This document shows, one piece after another, positions 57,811 to 64,000 of a stretch of 64,000 nt of DNA. Position numbers and translations under genes: made by a program. The first letter of the stretch is position 1. Each line of letters begins with the position of its first letter. The notes below the pieces were generated by a model. That model saw only the letters and a program-made list of their open reading frames with translations. It had not been told where the DNA came from and did not search any database. The stretch comes from Phytohabitans aurantiacus (GTDB taxonomy: Bacteria > Actinomycetota > Actinomycetes > Mycobacteriales > Micromonosporaceae). The stretch lies in NCBI RefSeq assembly GCF_027923225.1, contig NZ_BSDI01000032.1, positions 1 through 64,000 on the forward strand. Direction: 5' to 3'.

Positions 57811-58680
57811 TCAGACCTCCTTGTAGACCTCGGCGATGACCTGGCCCGTCTCGGCCGACGACGCGTCGATCCGGGACCAGTTGCCCTCGTCGGCCGTCCA
57901 CTCTAGATCACCGAATCGCACCCGTTTGACCCCGTGGTCGGTGGCGTGGGAAACCAGCCAGTGCGCGTATCGCCAGCCGGCCTGCGGGCTGCCCGCAGGC
58001 ACCGCGAGACCGGTGAGCTCGGTCGGCGATCCGACCTCGAGCTTGCCCCAGTCGAGCTTCAGGTTGGCGCCCAGCGCCTGGGCGGCGGCCTGTCCGCGCA
58101 CCGACGGCTCGCCGTCGACGCTGCAGGCCACCGCGCCGGTGGCGTTGCCCATCAGCGCCTTGGCCAGCACAGCGGACTCCTCGGCCCACTTCTCGTAAGC
58201 GTTGGGAAACGCCGAGCGCTGCACCCGCTGTGCCGCCTCGGTGATCCGCATGTTTTCCCAGCCACGCACCTTTTTGAGCGCGGCGTAGAACTTCGTGGAC
58301 GCGTACCGCGGGTCGCTGATCTGCTCCACCGTGCCCCATCCCTGGCTGGGGCGCTGCTGGAACAGGCCGATGGAGTCGCGGTCGCCGCCGGACAGGTTTT
58401 CCAGCTTGGACTCCTGGAAGGCGGTCGCCAGCGCGACGACCACGGCGCGTTCGGGCATGTTTCGCCGGACGCCGACCGCGGCGATCGTGGCGGCGTTGGC
58501 CATCTGGCTGTAGTCGAGGGTGACCTGGCCATCGGCCTGGACGGTGCACCGGCGAGCCACCGTGGGGAGCTTGATGTCGACACCCCAGTCGCGCTTACCC
58601 ACGTAGAGCCCGAGACCGGCGATTGCCGCGAGCGCCACGAAGACCGCCACGCCTGGCCGAATACGCACTGTCACCCCCAC
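57811..58680 (-). CDS. Exported protein with lysozyme-like fold
   Basis: 289 aa from GTG. One N-terminal TM/signal segment (AVFVALAAIAGLGLYVGK). VVALATAFQESKLENLSGGDRDSIGLFQQRPSQGWGTVEQISDPRYASTKFYAALKKV resembles the goose-lysozyme/transglycosylase core: catalytic Glu in QESKL and GLFQQRP. It is frequent in Micromonosporaceae, sometimes misnamed 'heavy metal transporter'. It may bind or cut peptidoglycan outside the membrane. Monocistronic. Confidence 0.85.
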   Translation of the reverse strand: MGVTVRIRPGVAVFVALAAIAGLGLYVGKRDWGVDIKLPTVARRCTVQADGQVTLDYSQMANAATIAAVGVRRNMPERAVVVALATAFQESKLENLSGGDRDSIGLFQQRPSQGWGTVEQISDPRYASTKFYAALKKVRGWENMRITEAAQRVQRSAFPNAYEKWAEESAVLAKALMGNATGAVACSVDGEPSVRGQAAAQALGANLKLDWGKLEVGSPTELTGLAVPAGSPQAGWRYAHWLVSHATDHGVKRVRFGDLEWTADEGNWSRIDASSAETGQVIAEVYKEV

Positions 58681-58755
58681 ATGAGTCGTGCGTCCAGGGT
58701 ACGCAACATTTGATGAGCGACCGTACAGGTGGGCGCTTTGGCACGTAAAGGGGAG

Positions 58756-59523
58756 CTACTCGTCGGGTACCCAGCGAGGAGAGCGTTTTTCGCGAAATGC
58801 CAGAACGCCCTCGCGGCCTTCATCAGAATCGAAGAATTCAGCCGATAGAGCAGCCAAATCCGCAAGATCTTCACGTACGGTAGCGGCCGCTGGGCGGTGC
58901 AGCACCCTTTTGGTACCGGCCACCGCCAGCGGCCCGCCACGCAGCAGGGCGCCACAGTACGAGGCGACCGTCGCGTCCAGCGCCTCGGCGGGCGCGGCGG
59001 CCGTCACCAGCCCGATCTCGGCGGCCCGCCGCCCGTCGAAGGCGTCACCGGTCAGGAAGAGCTCCGCCGCGGCGCGCGGTGCCAGCCGGCGCAGCACGGT
59101 GGCCGAGATGATCGCCGGCACCACCCCGATGCGAACCTCGCTGAACGCGAACGTGGCCTCCTCGGCACAGATCGCGATGTCGGCGGCCGCGACGAGCCCC
59201 AGGCCGCCCGCCCGCGCCGGCCCGCCGACCCGCGCCACGACCGGCTTGGGCGACTCCCAGATGGCCGTCAGGAGGCCGGCGAGCAGATCGGTGGGCGCCA
59301 CGCCAGCGGCGGTCTCCTTGAGATCCGCCCCGGAGCAGAAGACCGGTCCGGTGTGGCTGAGCACCACCACCCGTACCGTCTCGTCGGCGACCGCGTTGTC
59401 GAGCTCGGCGAGGAGCTGGGTCATCAAGGGGGTGGAGAGCGCGTTGCGGTTGGGTGGGGAGTCCAGGGTGAGCGTCGCCACGCCACGTGCCCGGTCCACC
59501 TGAATCAGCTCCGTTGCTGCCAT
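58756..59523 (-). CDS. Enoyl-CoA hydratase/isomerase family protein
   Basis: 255 aa. NRNALSTPLMTQLLAELD, HTGPVFCSGADLKE (CoA-binding oxyanion), VGGPARAGGLGLVAAADIAIC and FAFSEVRIGVVPAIISATVL. The second catalytic Glu (FSEVRIG) is present, but the first Glu of rat hydratase is Gly here (AGGLGLV). This is common in methylglutaconyl-type and isomerase relatives, so the reaction is uncertain. Ends EKRSPRW, the family tail. Divergent from hemW by 18 bp. Confidence 0.88.
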   Translation of the reverse strand: MAATELIQVDRARGVATLTLDSPPNRNALSTPLMTQLLAELDNAVADETVRVVVLSHTGPVFCSGADLKETAAGVAPTDLLAGLLTAIWESPKPVVARVGGPARAGGLGLVAAADIAICAEEATFAFSEVRIGVVPAIISATVLRRLAPRAAAELFLTGDAFDGRRAAEIGLVTAAAPAEALDATVASYCGALLRGGPLAVAGTKRVLHRPAAATVREDLADLAALSAEFFDSDEGREGVLAFREKRSPRWVPDE

Positions 59524-59541
59524 GCGGGCAGACTAGATCCC

Positions 59542-60741
59542 ATGCCCGGTCAGCTCCCAGACGGCGACGCCGTACCGGCCGATGGCGCGCTGCCCGACGG
59601 CACCGCGCTCACCGGCCGGGGCTTCGGCGTGTACGTCCACGTGCCGTTCTGCGCCAGCCGCTGCGGGTACTGCGACTTCAACACGTACACGGCCGCTGAG
59701 CTGGGCGGGGGCGCGAGCCGCGACCAGTACGCGGACACCGTGCTCGCCGAGCTGGCGCTGGCCCGCCGCATCGTGAACCCCCCGCGTGTCGACACGGTGT
59801 TCTTCGGCGGCGGCACTCCCACGCTGCTGGACCCGGACGACCTGGGCCGCATCCTGGAGGCGATCGACCGCACCTGGGGGCTCGCCGGCGACGCGGAGGT
59901 GACCACCGAGGCAAACCCCGAGTCGGTCACGCCGGAGTCGCTGCGCCGGCTGCGCAAGGCCGGGTTCACTCGGATCTCCCTCGGCATGCAGTCGGCCGCG
60001 CTGGGCGTACTCGCGGTACTCGACAGGAAGCACACGCCGGGCCGTGCGCGGGCCGCGGCGCGGGAGGCACGAGAAGCCGGTTTCGACCACGTCAACCTCG
60101 ATCTGATCTACGGGACGCCGGGGGAGTCCGTCGACGACTTCGCGGCCTCGCTGGCGGCGGCGGTCGGTGCGGGCGTCGATCACGTGAGCGCGTACGCGTT
60201 GATCGTCGAGGACGGCACCCGGCTCGCCACCCGGATGCGGCGCGGCGAGCTGCCGTACCCGTCGGACGATGTGGCGGCGGACCGTTACCTGGCCGCGGAG
60301 GCCGCCCTCGGCGCGGCCGGCTTCTCCTGGTACGAGGTGTCGAACTGGGCGACGAGCGAGGCGGCCCGATGCCGGCACAACCTGCTCTACTGGACCGGCG
60401 GTGACTGGTGGGGGCTCGGGCCGGGCGCGCACAGCCACGTCGGCGGCGTCCGCTGGTGGAACGTCAAGCACCCCTCGGCCTACGCGTCCCGCCTTGCCGA
60501 CGGCCATTCGCCCGGCCACGCGCGGGAGGTCCTCACCGCCACCGACCGGCACGTGGAAGACGTCATGCTGCGGCTGCGGCTGTCGTCGGGACTGCCGCTG
60601 TCGGCGCTGGACGCAGCCGGGCGGGAGGCGGCGGCGCACGCCGTGAAGGATGGCCTGCTGGAGGAGCGCGACGACCGGCTCGTGCTCACCCTGCGGGGGC
60701 GGCTGCTCGCCGACGCGGTGGTGCGCGACCTGCTGCCGTGA
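59542..60741 (+). CDS. hemW: Radical SAM haem chaperone
   Basis: 399 aa from ATG 59542. FCASRCGYCDF is the CxxxCxxC 4Fe-4S site (C37, C41, C44), with HVPF before it as in HemW, not CPG oxidase HemN, which lacks it in that form. FFGGGTPTLL, TTEANPESVT and SLGMQSAALGVLAVLDRKH are the conserved HemW blocks. Inserts haem into proteins. Precedes hrcA in actinobacteria. Confidence 0.93.
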   Translation: MPGQLPDGDAVPADGALPDGTALTGRGFGVYVHVPFCASRCGYCDFNTYTAAELGGGASRDQYADTVLAELALARRIVNPPRVDTVFFGGGTPTLLDPDDLGRILEAIDRTWGLAGDAEVTTEANPESVTPESLRRLRKAGFTRISLGMQSAALGVLAVLDRKHTPGRARAAAREAREAGFDHVNLDLIYGTPGESVDDFAASLAAAVGAGVDHVSAYALIVEDGTRLATRMRRGELPYPSDDVAADRYLAAEAALGAAGFSWYEVSNWATSEAARCRHNLLYWTGGDWWGLGPGAHSHVGGVRWWNVKHPSAYASRLADGHSPGHAREVLTATDRHVEDVMLRLRLSSGLPLSALDAAGREAAAHAVKDGLLEERDDRLVLTLRGRLLADAVVRDLLP

Positions 60742-60768
60742 GGCCCGGGCACTCGAAAGGCCCGGGCC
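60742..60768. terminator. Perfect 9-bp hairpin after hemW
   Basis: GGCCCGGGC/GCCCGGGCC with a 9-nt loop, starting right after the stop. Shared with the convergent DUF4870 gene. Confidence 0.75.
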
Positions 60769-60775
60769 GCACGTC

Positions 60776-61396
60776 TCACTTCACCAGAGGTGCGCTCATC
60801 GGGTACCGGTAGAGCTGGCCGTCGTTGGCCTTCACGCCGCCGATGATGCCGAAGATGATCGCGATGAGCGTCGCGATCGGGGCGAGGATGAAGCCGATCA
60901 GGGCGCACGCCAGGATCCAGCAGACGACCGTGATGATCGACCACAGCAGCTGGAAGTTGAGCGCGGCGATCGCGTGGGCCCGCACCGTGGGCGACTGGTT
61001 GCCCTTGGCGAGCATGGCCACGAGCGGCCCTACCCAGCCCAGCGTGCCGCCGCCGACCAGCGCGCCGGCAGCGCCACCGAAGTGGGCGACGAGCGCCCAG
61101 GTCTTTTCGTCGTTGTTCGCGTAGCCAGCGGGCGCCGGGCCGCCGTAGTAGGCACCGGGTGGCGGTCCCTGCGGCGGGTATCCGGGCTGCTGAGGCGGTG
61201 GGTAGCCAGCCCCTCCGAACGGTGGTGGAGGGGATGACGGTGGCGGCTCCGCCGCGGACGGCGGTGGCGGCTCCGCCGCTGACTGCGGCGGCGCGTAGCC
61301 GGGAGAGGGATCCTCGCCCGGCATCGAATAGGACGCTGGGGGTGTAGGTGGAGAGGTCGGTTCGTCCTCTCCAGAAGGGCGAGGTGCTTCGGTCAT
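60776..61396 (-). CDS. DUF4870 membrane protein with Pro-rich N-terminus
   Basis: 206 aa from ATG 61396. Residues 1-~95 are Pro/Gly/Tyr-rich repeats (PPPFGGAGYPPPQQPGYPP). The C-terminal domain ALVAHFGGAAGALVGGGTLGWVGPLVAMLAKGNQSPTVRAHAIAALNFQLLWSIITVVCWILACALIGFILAPIATLIAIIFGIIGGVKAN with three to four TM helices is DUF4870 (Tic20-like). Function unknown. Confidence 0.92.
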   Translation of the reverse strand: MTEAPRPSGEDEPTSPPTPPASYSMPGEDPSPGYAPPQSAAEPPPPSAAEPPPSSPPPPFGGAGYPPPQQPGYPPQGPPPGAYYGGPAPAGYANNDEKTWALVAHFGGAAGALVGGGTLGWVGPLVAMLAKGNQSPTVRAHAIAALNFQLLWSIITVVCWILACALIGFILAPIATLIAIIFGIIGGVKANDGQLYRYPMSAPLVK

Positions 61397-61505
61397 GCAG
61401 GTCACGGTAGGGGTATCGATCAACCTGCGCCAGACAACACACACGTCCAGTCATGGACATTATGCCCAAAGTGATCATCGCGGAGGTTGGGGGATGCGCC
61501 GTAGA

Positions 61506-61532
61506 CTGGCACTCGTTACAGTCGAGTGCCAG
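61506..61532 (+). promoter_or_regulatory. CIRCE element upstream of hrcA
   Basis: CTGGCACTC-N9-GAGTGCCAG, perfect 9-bp arms with the standard spacing, 20 bp before the hrcA start. HrcA should bind it and repress the hrcA-dnaJ unit until heat shock. Confidence 0.92.
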
Positions 61533-61552
61533 CGACATCCGCGGGAGGTGAC

Positions 61553-62575
61553 ATGAGTCTCGATGAGCGCAAGCTCGATGTCCTGCGGGCGATCGTCGAA
61601 GATTACGTTTCCACCCAGGAGCCGGTCGGCAGCAAGGCGCTGGTCGAGCGCCACAACCTCGGTGTGTCTCCGGCGACGGTCCGCAACGACATGGCCGTCC
61701 TCGAGGAAGAGGGCTACATCCGGCAGCCGCACACCAGCGCCGGCCGGGTGCCCACCGACCGCGGCTACCGGCTCTTCGTCGACCGGCTGTCCCGGATCAA
61801 GCCGCTGAGCCCGGCCGAGCGCCGGGCGATCGAGCGGTTCCTCGCGGGTGCCCTCGACCTCGACGACGTCGTGCACCGCACCGTGCGCCTGCTCGCGCAG
61901 CTCACCCGCCAGGTCGCGGTCGTGCAGTACCCCAGCCTGGCCCGCTCCTCGGTCCGCCACCTGGAGCTGGTGCCGATCTCGACCACCCGGTTGATGCTCG
62001 TCATGATCGCCGATACCGGGCGGGTGGAGCAGCGGCTCGTCGACCTGCCGGTCCCGGTGCCCGACGAGGCCGTGGCCGATCTGCGGCGCATGGTCAACGA
62101 AAAGCTCGTCGGCAAGCGGCTTTCCGACACTCCACCCCTGGTGCAAGCTCTGGTCGACGAGGTCGCCCCCGATGCCCGTAACACGATGGCCACATTGGCG
62201 AGTGTGTTGCTCGAAACACTTGTCGAGCGACACGAAGAGCGCATCGCCTTGGCCGGACGGGCTAACCTGACTCGGGGTAGCCTTCTGGACTTCCAGGGTT
62301 CATTGCGTCCGATCCTGGAGGCGTTGGAGGAGGAGGTCATCCTGCTCAAGCTGCTCGGTGAGGTTGACGCGAGCACCCTGCGGGTGCGCATCGGCGACGA
62401 AAACGAGATCGACAACCTGCGGTCCACCTCGGTTGTCAGCACCGGCTACGGCCCAGGCGCCACGATCGTTGGCAGCATGGGTGTGCTGGGGCCGACCAGA
62501 ATGGACTACCCCGGCAACATCGCCACCGTGCGCGCCGTGGCACGCTACGTGGGCGAGCTGCTGGGCAACAACTAG
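61553..62575 (+). CDS. hrcA: Heat-inducible transcriptional repressor
   Basis: 340 aa from ATG 61553 (RBS GGGAGG). LDERKLDVLRAIVEDYVSTQEPVGSKALVERHNLGVSPATVRNDMAVLEEEGYIRQPHTSAGRVPTDRGYRLFVDRL is the HrcA winged HTH. The GAF-like dimerisation part holds LDFQGSLRPILEALEEEVILLKLLGE and TSVVSTGYGPGATIVGSMGVLGPTRMDYPGNIATVRAVARYVGELL. Complete. Upstream CIRCE confirms autoregulation. Confidence 0.96.
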   Translation: MSLDERKLDVLRAIVEDYVSTQEPVGSKALVERHNLGVSPATVRNDMAVLEEEGYIRQPHTSAGRVPTDRGYRLFVDRLSRIKPLSPAERRAIERFLAGALDLDDVVHRTVRLLAQLTRQVAVVQYPSLARSSVRHLELVPISTTRLMLVMIADTGRVEQRLVDLPVPVPDEAVADLRRMVNEKLVGKRLSDTPPLVQALVDEVAPDARNTMATLASVLLETLVERHEERIALAGRANLTRGSLLDFQGSLRPILEALEEEVILLKLLGEVDASTLRVRIGDENEIDNLRSTSVVSTGYGPGATIVGSMGVLGPTRMDYPGNIATVRAVARYVGELLGNN

Positions 62576-62651
62576 CTGCTGAGCGACAACTAGGCAGTAT
62601 TGACGGACGGCCCGGGGACAGCGCGAGAACGACATGAGGACACGGAACGCA

Positions 62652-63785
62652 GTGGCCAAGGACTACTACGGGATTCTCGGTGTAAACCGGGACGCATCCG
62701 ACGACGAGATCAAGCGCGCCTACCGGAAGCTGGCCCGCCAGTACCACCCGGATGTCAACCCGGACCCGGAAGCGCACGAGAAGTTCAAGGACATCAACGC
62801 CGCCTACGAGGTGCTCTCCGACGATCAGAAGCGCCAGATCGTCGACCTCGGCGGTGACCCGCTCGCGCCCGGTGGCGGCGGGCCGGGTGGCGGCCCAGGT
62901 GCCGGACCGTTCGTCGGTTTCCAGGACATCATGGACGCGTTCTTCGGCTCGGCCGGTGCGACCCGCGGGCCCCGCTCGCGCACGCGGCCCGGCGCCGACG
63001 CGATCCTCCGGCTCGAGCTCGAGCTCACCGAGACCGCGTTCGGCGTCGAGGCGCCGATCACCGTCGACACGGCTGTGCTCTGCACCACCTGTGCCGGCGC
63101 CGGCACCGCAGCCGGCACCCACCTCGCCACCTGCGAGGCGTGCGGCGGGCGCGGCGAGGTGCAGTCCGTCCAGCGCACCTTCCTCGGCCAGGTCGTCTCG
63201 TCCCGGCCCTGCTCGGTCTGCCAGGGCTACGGCACGGTCATCCCGCACGCCTGCCCCACCTGCGCCGGCGACGGCCGGGTCCGCACCCGCCGCTCGCTCA
63301 CCGTCAAGATCCCGGCCGGCGTCGAAGACGGCATGCGCATCCGCCTGGCCCAGCAGGGCGAGGTCGGCCCCGGCGGCGGCACGGCCGGCGACCTGTACGT
63401 CGAGATCCACGAGCGGCCCCACGACGTCTACTCCCGCAAGGGCGACGACCTGCACTGCCGCGTCACGGTCCCGATGACCGCCGCCGCGCTCGGCACCCGG
63501 CTGACCATCAAGACCCTCGACAGCGAAGAGCAGCTCGACGTCAAGCCCGGCACCCAGCCCGGCGCCACCCTCCGGCTGCGCGCCCGGGGCGTGCCCCACC
63601 TGCGCGGCACCGGTCGCGGCGACCTCTTCGTCCACCTCGACGTGCGCACGCCCGCCAAGCTCGATCCCGAGCAGGAACGGCTGCTGCGCGAGTTCGCGAA
63701 GAGCCGCGGCGAAGAGGTCGCCGAGCTCAGCAAGCAGGGCGGATTCTTCTCCCGGGTCCGCGACGCCTTCAACGGCCACGCTTGA
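62652..63785 (+). CDS. dnaJ: Chaperone DnaJ
   Basis: 377 aa from GTG 62652 (AKDYYGILGV is the conserved start; an ATG at 62634 would add six residues). J-domain with HPD at 32-34; Gly-rich linker ~72-90. Four CxxC pairs (C144/147, C161/164, C187/190, C201/204) bind two zinc ions, and the substrate domains follow. It is the hrcA-linked DnaJ2 of actinobacteria, cooperating with DnaK. Confidence 0.95.
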   Translation: MAKDYYGILGVNRDASDDEIKRAYRKLARQYHPDVNPDPEAHEKFKDINAAYEVLSDDQKRQIVDLGGDPLAPGGGGPGGGPGAGPFVGFQDIMDAFFGSAGATRGPRSRTRPGADAILRLELELTETAFGVEAPITVDTAVLCTTCAGAGTAAGTHLATCEACGGRGEVQSVQRTFLGQVVSSRPCSVCQGYGTVIPHACPTCAGDGRVRTRRSLTVKIPAGVEDGMRIRLAQQGEVGPGGGTAGDLYVEIHERPHDVYSRKGDDLHCRVTVPMTAAALGTRLTIKTLDSEEQLDVKPGTQPGATLRLRARGVPHLRGTGRGDLFVHLDVRTPAKLDPEQERLLREFAKSRGEEVAELSKQGGFFSRVRDAFNGHA

Positions 63786-63795
63786 GGGGCCTTGC

Positions 63796-64000
63796 TTGAG
63801 CGCGCCGCTCTTCCTGGTCGGGTCGCTGCCGGCCGGGGACTCGTGGCGTCTGGACGGCCCGGAGGGCCATCACGCGGCCACCGTCCAACGCCTGCGCGTC
63901 GGCGAGGAACTGATCCTCGCCGACGGTCAGGGAAGCACAGCCACCGCGGTCGTCCAGGCCGTCGGCCGCGGCACGCTCGATCTCACCATCGCCTCGCGGG
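63796..64000 (+). CDS. rsmE: 16S rRNA m3U1498 methyltransferase, 5' part
   Basis: TTG start at 63796; 68 codons to the window edge. SAPLFLVGSLPAGDSWRLDGPEGHHAATVQRLRVGEELILADGQGSTATAVV is the PUA-like N-terminal domain of RsmE ('GPEGHHA..V.RLRVGE...L.DG.G'). It always follows hrcA-dnaJ in actinobacteria. The C-terminal SPOUT domain is outside the window. Confidence 0.9.
   Translation, partial: MSAPLFLVGSLPAGDSWRLDGPEGHHAATVQRLRVGEELILADGQGSTATAVVQAVGRGTLDLTIASR

Overview
The window is high-GC actinobacterial DNA. Gene order and content suggest the family Micromonosporaceae: the nadD-rsfS-phosphatase block, comEA-comEC-holA-rpsT-lepA, hemW and CIRCE-hrcA-dnaJ-rsmE follow the usual actinobacterial order, and GTG starts and ATGA overlaps are common. 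The genus cannot be fixed from the sequence alone.

Layout. (1) 1-11.0 kb: secreted and surface functions. There is a partial Asn/Gly-rich secreted protein, a VOC protein, a secreted S15 peptidase, and a divergent 4.7-kb block at 3731-9837 with a TIM-barrel lipoprotein, one GT4 glycosyltransferase and four different sulfotransferases, which looks like a sulfated-glycan locus. A sugar isomerase-like gene follows. (2) 11.0-15.3 kb: a frameshifted UPF0158 gene, a divergent LysR/SDR pair, an integrase remnant and a HigBA-type toxin-antitoxin operon. (3) 15,329-33,871: an 18.5-kb integrated element bounded by a perfect 43-bp direct repeat of the 3' half of a tRNA with anticodon CAU. The intact tRNA lies at the right end beside a tyrosine integrase. 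The element carries a nearly complete minimal siphophage set: portal, ClpP-like protease, HK97 capsid, connectors, tail tube, a +1-frameshifted tail chaperone, a very short tape measure, a tail protein, and endolysin plus holin. It also has a RepA-like ATPase operon flanked by an iteron-like array and a palindrome-rich gap. The terminase genes are inverted relative to the head and tail operon. This is the best candidate for a poorly described system. (4) 33.8-39.4 kb: tRNA-Asn, a YtxH protein, an autoregulated PadR-MFS drug-efflux operon with a visible operator, and a secreted GH43-like protein. (5) 39.5-64 kb: mostly conserved housekeeping genes (pepN, nadD, rsfS, gpgP-like, degV, comEA, comEC, holA, rpsT, lepA, nudix, hemW, hrcA, dnaJ, partial rsmE), with a phytanoyl-CoA dioxygenase-like enzyme and a lysozyme-like exported protein among them.

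A ~75-bp intergenic element built from three GATCAAGGGC decamers and an imperfect 22-bp hairpin occurs six times, plus one half copy. It is always intergenic and absent from the integrated element. Several strong intergenic hairpins (perfect 9-15 bp stems) are likely terminators, mostly between convergent genes.
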